The translations under genes and the position numbers were made by a program. Positions 26,944 through 35,227 of a DNA stretch of 64,000 bases are shown one piece after another. Positions within the stretch are counted from its first letter, which is position 1. The number at the start of each line of letters is the position of its first letter. Source of the DNA: Betaproteobacteria bacterium (GTDB lineage Bacteria; Pseudomonadota; Gammaproteobacteria; Burkholderiales; Burkholderiaceae_C); NCBI GenBank assembly GCA_947453725.1, contig CANGHH010000014.1, forward strand, positions 1-64,000, written 5' to 3'. The notes below the pieces were generated by a model. The model saw only the letters and a list, made by a program, of their open reading frames with translations, had not been told where the DNA came from and searched no databases.

Positions 26944-29298
26944 CTAGCGGCGCCGAAAGGCCATCACGCCGTCGGCCACCTTGCGAAAACGCAGCGACAA
27001 CAGGTCCGTCAGGTAGTTCTGGTTCAGGCGCCAGGGGTCGCGGTCGCCCTGCTTGGGCAACAGGGCCGCAGCGCGCTGCACATAGCCCGAGGTGAAGTCG
27101 AGGAAGGGCTCGGGCGCCACCTGGGCGTCGAGGGTCGGCGTGAAGACGGTCTCGCCGTGGCGGTCCATGTGGCGCAGCAGGCGGCAGAAGTAGCGCGCGG
27201 TCAGGTCGGCCTTCAGGGTCCAGCTGGCATTGGTGTAGCCAAAGGTGTTGGCCAGGTTGGGCAGGCCGCCGAACATCATGCCCTTGTAGACCAGCAGGCC
27301 GGCCGGGTCGACCGGCACGCCGTCCAGGCTGAGCTTGGTGTCGCCCAGGATGCTGAGCTGCAGACCCGTGGCGGTGACGATCACGTCGGCCGGCAGCAGT
27401 TGGCCCGAGCGCAGCCGGATGCCTTGCGGCGTGAAGGTCTCGATCTGATCGGTGACCACGGTCGCCCGGCCCTCGCGCAGGGTCTTGAAGAGGTCGCCAT
27501 CGGGCACCAGGCACAGGCGCTGGTCCCAGGGCTTGTAGACCGGCGTGAAGTGCTTCCTGACATCGAAATCGGGGCCCAGCGCCTGGCGCACCATGCGCAC
27601 CAGCCGCGACTTGGCCTGCTGCGGGTATTTGCGCATCAGGCGGTAGAAGTACAGGCCGACCAGGACGTTCTTGGCGCGGATCAGCCGGTAGGCCAGCCCG
27701 GCCGGCAGCCAGTGCTTGAGGGCTTCGGCGATGGGGTCGACAGCGGGCCGGGCCACCACGTAGGTCGGCGAGCGCTGCAGCATCGTCACGTGGGCGGCGG
27801 TGCGCGCCATCTCGGGCACCAGCGTGACGGCCGTGGCGCCGCTGCCGATGACCACCACCTGCTTGCCGGCGTAGTCCAGCCCGGCGGGCCAGAACTGCGG
27901 GTGCACGATGGGGCCGGTGAACTGTTCCTCGCCGGGGAACTGCGGCCGGTGGCCCTGCGCGTAGCTGTAGTAACCGCTGCAGAACAGCAGGCAGCGCGCC
28001 TTCATCTGCAGGCGCTGGCGCTGCGGGCCGCGCTCGACCTGCACCGTCCAGCGGCCCTCGGCCGCCGACCAGTCGGCGCTGAGCAGCCGGTGCTGGGTGC
28101 GGATGTGCGCGCCGATGCCGTGCTCGACGGCGGTCTCGCGGATGTAGTCGCGGATGGCCGGACCGTCGGCGATGGACTTGGCCGCACGCCAGGGCTTGAA
28201 CTGGTAGCCCAGGGTGTACATGTCGGAATCGGAACGGATGCCGGGGTAGCGGAAGAGGTCCCAGGTGCCGCCGATCGCGTCGCGCGCCTCCAGCAGCGCG
28301 AAGGACTTGCCGGGGCATTCGCGCTGCAGGTGGACTGCCGCACCGATGCCCGACAGGCCGGCGCCGACGATCAGCACCTCGAGGTCCTCGGGCTGGCTGC
28401 GACCTTCAGCCGACTGCAGGAAGGCCCCTGCCGCGCGCACCGAGCGCCGCGCTTCCGGCAACTGGCGCAGCAATTGCCAGACATGGGGCACGACGGGAAA
28501 AACCTGCAGCTCGACCACCACGCCGGCTTCGCGCGCCTTCTGCGCCAGCCGGACCGCATCGTCGCGCAGCACCTCCGACTCGCCGACGTGCAGCAGCAGC
28601 GGCGGCAGCCCGGCCATGTCGCCGAACAAGGGCGAGGCCAGCGGCAGCAAGGGGTCGGCGCCGGCCAGGTAGGCCGCTGCCATCTGCGGCAGCTGCGTCG
28701 GGTCGAGCATCGCGTCACGGTGGGCGTTCAGCGTCATCGACGGGCTGGCGCCGGTCAGGTCCAGCACCGGCGAGAACAGCGCGGCCGCAGCCGGCAGCGC
28801 CTCGCCGGCGTCGCGCAGCGTCTGCATCAGACCGAGGGCCAGGTTGCCGCCGGCGCTGTCGCCGGCCACCACCAGGCGCGCCGTCGGGGCCGCGGCGCGC
28901 AGCGCGCGGTAGACCGCCAGCACGTCATGCGGGGCGGCCGGAAACGGCTGCTCGGGCGCCAGGCGGTAGTCGGGCGCGAAGACGCGCAGGCCCTGCAGCG
29001 CCAGCGCCGCGGTCAGCGGCCGGTGGCTGCGCGGCGAGCCGCCGACGAAACCGCCGCCGTGCAGGTAGAGCAGCGTGGTGGTGGTGGCCGGGCCGCCGGC
29101 CGGCGCATCGGCCTCGACCCATTCGCCGGGTACGCCCGCCACGCTGGCCGCCGTGTAGCGCACCCCCTTGGCGGCCGGCAGGCGGGTGCCGAGCGCCGCG
29201 CGCACCCGGGCCAGCTGGCGCAGGTCGGCCAGGGCCGGCTTGATGCGGCGGCGCACCACGAAGGCAGCGATGCGGGCCTGCCAGCTTGCATTCGTCAT
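26944..29298 (-). CDS. Fusion protein: N-terminal alpha/beta hydrolase (HSL-type esterase) + C-terminal FAD-dependent Baeyer-Villiger monooxygenase
   Basis: N-terminal HGGGFVGGSPRSHR...GDSAGGNLALG; C-terminal LIVGAGLSGIGAAVHL, FTGPIVHPQFWP (FxGxxxHxxxWP), VIGSGATAVTL; one uninterrupted frame. Confidence 0.88.
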   Translation of the reverse strand: MTNASWQARIAAFVVRRRIKPALADLRQLARVRAALGTRLPAAKGVRYTAASVAGVPGEWVEADAPAGGPATTTTLLYLHGGGFVGGSPRSHRPLTAALALQGLRVFAPDYRLAPEQPFPAAPHDVLAVYRALRAAAPTARLVVAGDSAGGNLALGLMQTLRDAGEALPAAAALFSPVLDLTGASPSMTLNAHRDAMLDPTQLPQMAAAYLAGADPLLPLASPLFGDMAGLPPLLLHVGESEVLRDDAVRLAQKAREAGVVVELQVFPVVPHVWQLLRQLPEARRSVRAAGAFLQSAEGRSQPEDLEVLIVGAGLSGIGAAVHLQRECPGKSFALLEARDAIGGTWDLFRYPGIRSDSDMYTLGYQFKPWRAAKSIADGPAIRDYIRETAVEHGIGAHIRTQHRLLSADWSAAEGRWTVQVERGPQRQRLQMKARCLLFCSGYYSYAQGHRPQFPGEEQFTGPIVHPQFWPAGLDYAGKQVVVIGSGATAVTLVPEMARTAAHVTMLQRSPTYVVARPAVDPIAEALKHWLPAGLAYRLIRAKNVLVGLYFYRLMRKYPQQAKSRLVRMVRQALGPDFDVRKHFTPVYKPWDQRLCLVPDGDLFKTLREGRATVVTDQIETFTPQGIRLRSGQLLPADVIVTATGLQLSILGDTKLSLDGVPVDPAGLLVYKGMMFGGLPNLANTFGYTNASWTLKADLTARYFCRLLRHMDRHGETVFTPTLDAQVAPEPFLDFTSGYVQRAAALLPKQGDRDPWRLNQNYLTDLLSLRFRKVADGVMAFRRR

Positions 29299-29321
29299 CG
29301 GGGGATCCTTGGGCGGTGGGT

Positions 29322-30182
29322 TCAGGTGGCGCGGATGCCCTGGCGGGCGAGGCCGCGTGCGGCCCATTTCCAGTAGCTGACCGGGAACAGCCGCTGCAAC
29401 CAGGCGGCGGCCACGGCATCGCTGCCGACCAGCACCCGCGGCTCGCGCCGCTCGATGCCGCGCAGGATGCGGGCCGCTGCGGCCTCGGGCGACAGGCGCA
29501 GCGCACGCCGCGCGTTGCGCTGGTGGACCTGGATGTCGGCCGCCGTGGCGCCGGCTGGCAAGCGGGCGTTGTCCGCAATGCCGGTGCGCACGCCACCGGG
29601 ATGGACCAGGGTCAGGCCGACTGCCGAGCGGCTGGTCTCGAGTTCGTGGCGCAGCGATTCGGAGAAGCCGCGCAGCGCGAACTTGGCGGCGCAGTAGGCC
29701 GTCTGCCCGGGCGGCGCGATGATGCCGAAGATGCTGGAAAGGTTGACGATCTGCGCGGCCGGGGCCTGCTCCAGCAGCGGCAGGAAGGCCCGCGTCAGCC
29801 GCACCACGGCGCCGAAGTTGATGGCCATCAGCCAGTCGAAGTCGGCAGCCGCGACCTGCTCGAAGCGGCCGCCCAGCGACACGCCGGCGTTGTTGACCAG
29901 GATCGTGGCGCGTCCGTGGCGGGCCAGCACGTCGGCGAACAGCGCCTCGGCCGACGCCGGCAGGGCCATGTCCAGCACCTGCGTGCTCACCGTGACGCCC
30001 CCGGCGCGGGCCTGCGCGGCGACGGCGTCGAGGCCGGCGGCGTTGACGTCGGCCAGCGCCAGGTGGCAGCCACGCTCGGCCAGCCGCCGTGCCAGCGCCG
30101 CGCCGATGCCACCGGCGGCGCCGGTGATGACGGCCACGCCGCCGCGCGGGTCCAGCGTGGTCGGAGCGCGCGGGCTGGTCAT
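29322..30182 (-). CDS. Short-chain dehydrogenase/reductase
   Basis: VITGAAGGIGAALARRL, NNAGVSLGG, YCAAK; start overlaps the upstream gene stop. Confidence 0.9.
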   Translation of the reverse strand: MTSPRAPTTLDPRGGVAVITGAAGGIGAALARRLAERGCHLALADVNAAGLDAVAAQARAGGVTVSTQVLDMALPASAEALFADVLARHGRATILVNNAGVSLGGRFEQVAAADFDWLMAINFGAVVRLTRAFLPLLEQAPAAQIVNLSSIFGIIAPPGQTAYCAAKFALRGFSESLRHELETSRSAVGLTLVHPGGVRTGIADNARLPAGATAADIQVHQRNARRALRLSPEAAAARILRGIERREPRVLVGSDAVAAAWLQRLFPVSYWKWAARGLARQGIRAT

Positions 30183-30826
30183 GGTGAGGCGACCAGCGCC
30201 AGCAGGCTGCCCAGGTGCACCAGCGCCGCCAGCAGGGCCAGCACCAGCGCCACCGCGACGCGCGGCCCCGGCGCCACGCTGACGATCACCTGGGCCGGAA
30301 AGCTGAAGGTCACGGCCGTGCCGGCCGTCTTCAGCCCATGCACGTCGCGCAAGGCCGGGTTGACGACCAGCGCCATCATGTCGCGCCGGCTGCGGTAGCG
30401 CATCGCGCCGACGACATGCCAGCCGGGGTCGGGCGCGGTGTTCCAGGCGTCGACATAACCGCCGACCTTGCGCATCGCCATCACGGGGTGGCCGCCGTGG
30501 CGCAGCAGCAGCTTCACGAACAGCCGGGCGTAGGACTGGAACAGTGCCAGCCCCGGGGTCGGCTCGCCGCTCACCGGGTGTGGCACCGCCTCCGGGTGCA
30601 GGCGCAGCAGGTTGCTCATGACGAACTCCTTGCCGTCGTCGGCTTCCAGAAAGGCCCGCACCACGGCCGGGTCGCTGTGCTGGTTGAGGCGCGTGCGCGC
30701 CGCCTCGGCCATGTAGGCGTCGATCTCGGCCTTGCTGAGCGGCCCGCGCCAGTTGTCGTACCAGAGCCTGAAGGCGCCGTACAGCGCCAGAGCCAGCAGC
30801 CACACCCACCAAGCGCCAACCATCAT
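30179..30826 (-). CDS. Membrane protein, unknown function, TM segments at both ends
   Basis: MMVGAWWVWLLALALYGAF... and C-terminal ALVLALLAALVHLGSLLALV; first gene after the 30858-30876 operator. Start approximate. Confidence 0.65.
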   Translation of the reverse strand: MMVGAWWVWLLALALYGAFRLWYDNWRGPLSKAEIDAYMAEAARTRLNQHSDPAVVRAFLEADDGKEFVMSNLLRLHPEAVPHPVSGEPTPGLALFQSYARLFVKLLLRHGGHPVMAMRKVGGYVDAWNTAPDPGWHVVGAMRYRSRRDMMALVVNPALRDVHGLKTAGTAVTFSFPAQVIVSVAPGPRVAVALVLALLAALVHLGSLLALVASP

Positions 30827-30855
30827 GCCGTTCCCCGGTGAACCCAGCCTCAAAG

Positions 30856-30876
30856 TATTGACACTATAGGTGCCAA
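30856..30876 (-). promoter_or_regulatory. Putative operator TTGACAC-TATAG-GTGCCAA overlapping a minus-strand promoter (TTGACC-N18-TATAGT)
   Basis: Imperfect palindrome (7-bp arms, 6/7 matching); -10 TATAGT falls inside it; matches 11939-11959. Confidence 0.6.
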
Positions 30877-30946
30877 TAGAGACCAGGGTCAACACCGGGC
30901 ATGCACGGGCGCCGCTGTGCAGGCGCGGCCACCACCCTCACGCCGT

Positions 30947-32224
30947 TCAGATCGAGGTTGGGCCGGCCCCGGCTCGCACCTGCAGCGCACTTTCGAAGGC
31001 TTCGAAACTGAGCTTCGTCGGGCCGACGAACGAGGCCGAGCGCACATGCTGCGCTGCGGGCTCGATGCCGGGGGGCGGCTCGCCGGCGGCCAGCGCCGCC
31101 GCCGCGTCGAGCAAGCGGCGCCGGGCGCGGACGATGGCCACATCGGTGGCGACCAGGAATTCCAGTTCGCGCTCGACGATGGGGCCCATGCTTTCCTGCA
31201 GCGACGCGTCCTGCATCGCGATGCCTTTGACGCCGCTGAAGTAGCGTCCGCTCTTTTGCGCCGCGCGGTCGATCAGGTAGTCGTTGTCCTTGTTGGCGAC
31301 CGAGCGGAAGCTGCCGGGTATCAGCTGCGCGAAAGCGCCTTCCTCCTTGGCCATCGCGTCCACCTCGTCGGCCGTCAGCGGTCGCGCCGGGTGGTGGGCC
31401 CAGTTCCAGGTGGTGCAGTTCTCGTCGTCGATGGGCACCCAGGCATGGCCGCGGATGGCGTTTTCGCCGTAAGGCGGGATGATGGTGTACCAGGGCATCA
31501 GCCATTGCGTGACGCGCCAGTAGCTCTGTGCGGCATCGACCTCGCGCTTGGCGGAAATGGCCAGGCCGGCGGCCGTCTTCTGCAGCTCGAAACTGGGGCG
31601 CTGGTTGGCGATGTGGCGCGCGCCGTCGGTGCCCACATGCAGCTTGTCGGTCTTCAGTTCGCCGCTGTGCAGCCACGACACGTGGCTGGAATCGATGCCG
31701 CCTTCCATCCCCTGCAGGTAGTTGCTTTCCTGGATGCGCTTGCTGATGTAGCGGTGGGCGTCGGGCACCATCGCCCATTCGTATTCGGGCAGCGGCGGCT
31801 GCTGTTCGGGCGGGCCCATGTAGGTCCAGACGATGCCGCCGCGTTCGACGCAGGGGTAGGCCTTCAGCTTGACCTGCAGCCGCAGCGGGCTGTCGTCGGG
31901 TTCCGAGGGCAACTCGGTGCACTGCCCGCTGGCGTCGTACTTCCAGCCGTGGTAGGGGCAGCGGATGCCCGACTGTTCGACACGCCCGAACCACAGCGAC
32001 ACGCGGCGGTGGGCGCAGAACTCGTCGATCAAGGCCAGCTTGCCGTCGCTGTCGCGGAAGGCGAGCAGCTTTTCCGACAGCAACTGCACGCGCACCGGCG
32101 GGCCGTCGGGCTCGGGCAGTTCGCTGCCCATCAGCGCCGGGATCCAGTAGCGACGGAACAGCGTGCCCATGGGCGTGCCGGGGCCGGTTCGGGTGAGGGT
32201 GTGGTTCTGTTCAGCGGTCGTCAT
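30947..32224 (-). CDS. Rieske 2Fe-2S aromatic ring-hydroxylating oxygenase alpha subunit-like
   Basis: CAHRRVSLWFGR...CPYHGWKYDASGQC Rieske motif; phthalate 4,5-dioxygenase-like N-terminus (GTPMGTLFRRYWIPALM). Confidence 0.9.
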   Translation of the reverse strand: MTTAEQNHTLTRTGPGTPMGTLFRRYWIPALMGSELPEPDGPPVRVQLLSEKLLAFRDSDGKLALIDEFCAHRRVSLWFGRVEQSGIRCPYHGWKYDASGQCTELPSEPDDSPLRLQVKLKAYPCVERGGIVWTYMGPPEQQPPLPEYEWAMVPDAHRYISKRIQESNYLQGMEGGIDSSHVSWLHSGELKTDKLHVGTDGARHIANQRPSFELQKTAAGLAISAKREVDAAQSYWRVTQWLMPWYTIIPPYGENAIRGHAWVPIDDENCTTWNWAHHPARPLTADEVDAMAKEEGAFAQLIPGSFRSVANKDNDYLIDRAAQKSGRYFSGVKGIAMQDASLQESMGPIVERELEFLVATDVAIVRARRRLLDAAAALAAGEPPPGIEPAAQHVRSASFVGPTKLSFEAFESALQVRAGAGPTSI

Positions 32225-32261
32225 GTCGGGGCTTGCTTGTGCGCACGAAGGGAAAATGGAA

Positions 32262-33230
32262 TCAGTCGGCGGTGATGTGGCCCGCCTGCACCACCTGCTT
32301 CCACATCACCAGTTCACTGCGAACCAGGCTGTCCAGCCGCCCGGGCTTGCCGCCGGCGACAGTGACGCCCATGCGCGCCATCGCGTCTTTCACCTCGGGC
32401 AGCAGCAGCAGCGCGTTGACCTCGGTGTTCAGCTTTTCCAGCACGGCGGGCGGCGTGCCCGCCGGCGCGCTGATGCCATACCAGGCTTCGCTGACCACAT
32501 TCGGCACACCGGCTTCGCCGAGCGTCGGGACGTTCGGGAACTGCGCTGCGCGCTGCCGCCCGATGTCGGCCAACAGCCTGAATTTGCCGGCCTGCACCAG
32601 GGCCAGTGCGCTTTGCAGCGCCACCACGCCGGCCTGCACGTGGCCGGCCGCCAGGTCGTTCAGCGCACCGGCGGTGCCCTTGTAAGGCACGTGGGTCAGC
32701 GTCAGGCCGGTTTGCTGCTTGAAGAGCTCCATCGTCAGGTGGTGCACGCTGCCGGCGCCGGGCGACGCGTAATTGACGCTGCCAGGCGGCTGCCTCTTCA
32801 CATGCTCGATGAACTCGCGCACGGTGGTGGCCGGCACGCTGTTGGCCACCGCCAGCACCAGCGGGCTGCTGCCCAGCAGCAGCACGGGCGTGAAGTTCTT
32901 CAGCGGGTCGTAGGGCAACTGGGGCTTCAGCGCTGGCAGGGTGCTGAAGGCGGTGGCAGAAAACAGCAGGGTGTGGCCGTCGGGCGCCGCCTTGGCTGCG
33001 GCGTCGATGCCGATCAGGCCGCCGGCGCCAGCCCTGTTGTCCACCATCACCGGCACCTTCCAGCGCTGCGCAAGCAGCGGGCCCAGCAGCCGGGCCAACT
33101 GGTCGCCGGTGGTAGCCGGCGTCGACGGCACGATCAACTGGATGGCACGCGAGGGGTAGTCCTGAGCGGCCACGGGCGCGCCGACGAGGGCGGCCAGCAG
33201 CAGCGTGGCCAGCGGGAATCGGAATCGCAT
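32262..33230 (-). CDS. Bug/TctC-type tripartite tricarboxylate transporter substrate-binding protein
   Basis: Signal peptide; YPSRAIQLIVPSTPATTGDQLARLL...VMVDNRAGAGGLIGIDAAAKA...YKGTAGALNDLAAG. Confidence 0.9.
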   Translation of the reverse strand: MRFRFPLATLLLAALVGAPVAAQDYPSRAIQLIVPSTPATTGDQLARLLGPLLAQRWKVPVMVDNRAGAGGLIGIDAAAKAAPDGHTLLFSATAFSTLPALKPQLPYDPLKNFTPVLLLGSSPLVLAVANSVPATTVREFIEHVKRQPPGSVNYASPGAGSVHHLTMELFKQQTGLTLTHVPYKGTAGALNDLAAGHVQAGVVALQSALALVQAGKFRLLADIGRQRAAQFPNVPTLGEAGVPNVVSEAWYGISAPAGTPPAVLEKLNTEVNALLLLPEVKDAMARMGVTVAGGKPGRLDSLVRSELVMWKQVVQAGHITAD

Positions 33231-33324
33231 CGGTGCCTACCCGGCCTGCACCGGATGGCCGGCCCCGGGGCCCATCTTGCTGTCGTCGAAACAGGTGACC
33301 TTCACATCGAATCCGCTGGTTATC

Positions 33325-33346
33325 TCGGCGCGCATGCTAGCGCCGA
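33325..33346. other. Hairpin TCGGCGC-GCATGCTA-GCGCCGA upstream of the Bug-type gene
   Basis: Perfect 7-bp arms, 8-nt loop; intergenic. Confidence 0.4.
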
Positions 33347-33611
33347 TTCCAGCGCGGCGGCACCGGGGCTTACACGCGTTCCCGGCCGCTCAGACGGGGA
33401 GCGGGAAGGTCGGCGACCCTTTCCAGTCCTGTCAAGTCTGCGCGTCTGCGCCCGGAAGGCAGTCAGCAGAGCAGATGCGGTGAGCCTGGAACCCTGGCCC
33501 TGACCGCATCCGGCGCGATCAGCGTGGGGGAAGTCGCGAGCGCAGCCATGAGGGTCGCCGCCGCCGGCATTGCATCGGGCAGTGTCTGCCCTGTAACGGG
33601 CGACAATTCGT

Positions 33612-34148
33612 GTGTCCGCCACTGCCCAGACCCGTTCCATGCATCGCCATCCCGCCTCTCGACTTGCCTGGTGCGTGTTCGGCGCGGGAGCCGGTATCTC
33701 GTTGGCCTTGTATTTGGTGGGCCCGCCGCACGCCACCTTCGTTCTCGCATCTCTGGGCGGCAGTTCGATCTTTCTGTTTGGACTGACGCGTGCGCCAGCC
33801 GCTCAACTGCGGGCCATCCTGGGCGGCCACCTGGGCGGTGCCTGCATCGGCATTGCGTGCGCGCAGTTCCTGGGTTCGTCGCTGCTGGCCTATGCGCTGG
33901 CTGTGGGCATCTCCCTGGGTTTCATGCTCGCCACGCGGACGGTCCATCCGCCCGCAGGAGCCAACCCGGTCATCATGGTCTACGCACAGGCTCACTGGGG
34001 TGCGTTGCTGAACCCGGTGCTGCTCGGCGTGTTGTGCCTGGTCGGCGTGGCTGTCGTGTGGAGCCGGATTTATCCCGGCCTGGTTCACTATCCCGTGTCA
34101 CCGCTCGAGCCTTCGCCTCCGTCGTTGAACTGGGGTGGGTGGCACTAA
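33612..34148 (+). CDS. HPP family membrane protein
   Basis: GGSSIFLFGLTRAPAAQ, TRTVHPPAGANPVIM; four hydrophobic segments. Start may be 33612 or 33639. Confidence 0.85.
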   Translation: MSATAQTRSMHRHPASRLAWCVFGAGAGISLALYLVGPPHATFVLASLGGSSIFLFGLTRAPAAQLRAILGGHLGGACIGIACAQFLGSSLLAYALAVGISLGFMLATRTVHPPAGANPVIMVYAQAHWGALLNPVLLGVLCLVGVAVVWSRIYPGLVHYPVSPLEPSPPSLNWGGWH

Positions 34149-34198
34149 CTGGCGAAGATCGGCTTGGCGCCACTGCGCAGCCCAGCCCGGATGCCGGC

Positions 34199-34567
34199 TC
34201 ATGCCGCGACGTTTTCATGATGGACATGCATATCGATGTGCACATCGGCATATGGACACAAGACGCCACCAGCGTCATCGCGTTCGACCAGGCCCAGTTC
34301 GGTCAGCACCTGCACATCTTCGTGCACGCGCTTGACATCGCGGCCGACTCGCCGAGCCAGTTCGCGCACCGCCATCGCACCCTGCCCCTGCAATGCAGTC
34401 ACCAACGACCAGCGACGTTCGGTGAGTCTGCCGAAGAACGCACCCGGGCTTTCGAAGTTCAGCGTCTCGCCTTGGTATCTGTGGGCCTGAGCAGCCTTGC
34501 CCGATTTCCGCAAAGCTGCACGCCAGTCGGGAGCCATGGTAATCGTCAGCGTGCGTCGTGTCGTCAT
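34199..34567 (-). CDS. tumA: HTH antitoxin, TumA-like
   Basis: LNFESPGAFFGRLTERRWSLVTALQGQGAMAVRELARRVGRDVKRVHEDVQVLTELGLVER; overlaps the toxin stop by 4 nt. Confidence 0.75.
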   Translation of the reverse strand: MTTRRTLTITMAPDWRAALRKSGKAAQAHRYQGETLNFESPGAFFGRLTERRWSLVTALQGQGAMAVRELARRVGRDVKRVHEDVQVLTELGLVERDDAGGVLCPYADVHIDMHVHHENVAA

Positions 34568-34851
34568 GGCGTTCTCCTTGCCGCATCCACGGCGGCGATG
34601 AAATCTTCGACCAAGGCGTCAACCGTGGTGAAGGTGTACGGCAACTCCCGCCCATTCAGATGGCAGTGGTCGCCCTTGCCGCGTTCGTTGTCGAACCCAA
34701 CCACACGCACGCCATCCACGGCGTAGACCGCGCGGTACTTGTAACCATGGTCTGTAGGTGGCACCGGTCGCGGCACGCGCCAGACCACCAGTTCCATCAC
34801 GCCGCCATCGTCGGCAACGCTCTTGAAGCGGGTGATCAACTCGGCCTTCGT
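34564..34851 (-). CDS. tumE: TumE-like toxin (DUF6516 family)
   Basis: (T)KAELITRFK...GVMELVVWRVPRPVPPTDHGYKYRAVYAVDGVRVVGFDNERGKGDHCHLNGRELPYTFTTVDALVEDFI. Position expected for the start Met is ACG, so the start is uncertain. Confidence 0.72.
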   Translation of the reverse strand, partial: TKAELITRFKSVADDGGVMELVVWRVPRPVPPTDHGYKYRAVYAVDGVRVVGFDNERGKGDHCHLNGRELPYTFTTVDALVEDFIAAVDAARRTP

Positions 34852-34896
34852 GTTGGCAATTGTGCCAACAGATGCCGATATTGGCAAGTTCGCCAA
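34852..34896 (-). promoter_or_regulatory. Twin palindromes TTGGCAATTGTGCCAA (34853-34868) and TTGGCAAGTTCGCCAA (34881-34896) overlapping a minus-strand promoter
   Basis: Two related 16-mers, centres 28 bp apart; TTGCCA (34887-34882) N17 CACAAT (34864-34859) on the minus strand. Confidence 0.65.
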
Positions 34897-34982
34897 GATG
34901 TGCCGGGTCCTGTTTTCAGCGAGCCAGTGACCGCGTGGGTCGGCACCACACCACGAGACCCGAGCCAGCTCGTTTGAACGCT

Positions 34983-35041
34983 GGGGGACTGGCCAGGAAT
35001 TCCATGGAAAACCTTCGCCCTTAGTCCCCGTCCAGTCCCCC
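34983..35041. repeat. Inverted repeat GGGGGACTGG...CCAGTCCCCC with extra AGTCCCC copy
   Basis: Perfect 10-bp arms 34983-34992 and 35032-35041, 39-nt spacer; additional AGTCCCC at 35023-35029. Confidence 0.7.
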
Positions 35042-35227
35042 CGCACTGGCCGATTCGGCACCCTCTTACAACGCGATCAGGTGATCCCAACGCCACAATC
35101 AGCTCCAAGTGACTGTCATCAAATGACTTTTTCTATCGGCATCGAGTCCGAAGTCACCCCACGATAATTTGGAACTACCTGATGTGCGACTTCTTCTCGA
35201 GCGCTGCGAAATCCGGGCAAGTCATTG

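Noticed and set aside
27157-29376. 739-aa plus-strand ORF opposite the esterase-BVMO gene
   Set aside because: Antisense shadow; no motifs, whereas the minus strand has HGGG, GDSAGG and BVMO signatures.
29322-30812. Single 496-aa fusion ORF covering the SDR and upstream gene
   Set aside because: The upstream part is an out-of-frame read of the 30179..30826 membrane protein; SDR starts at 30182.
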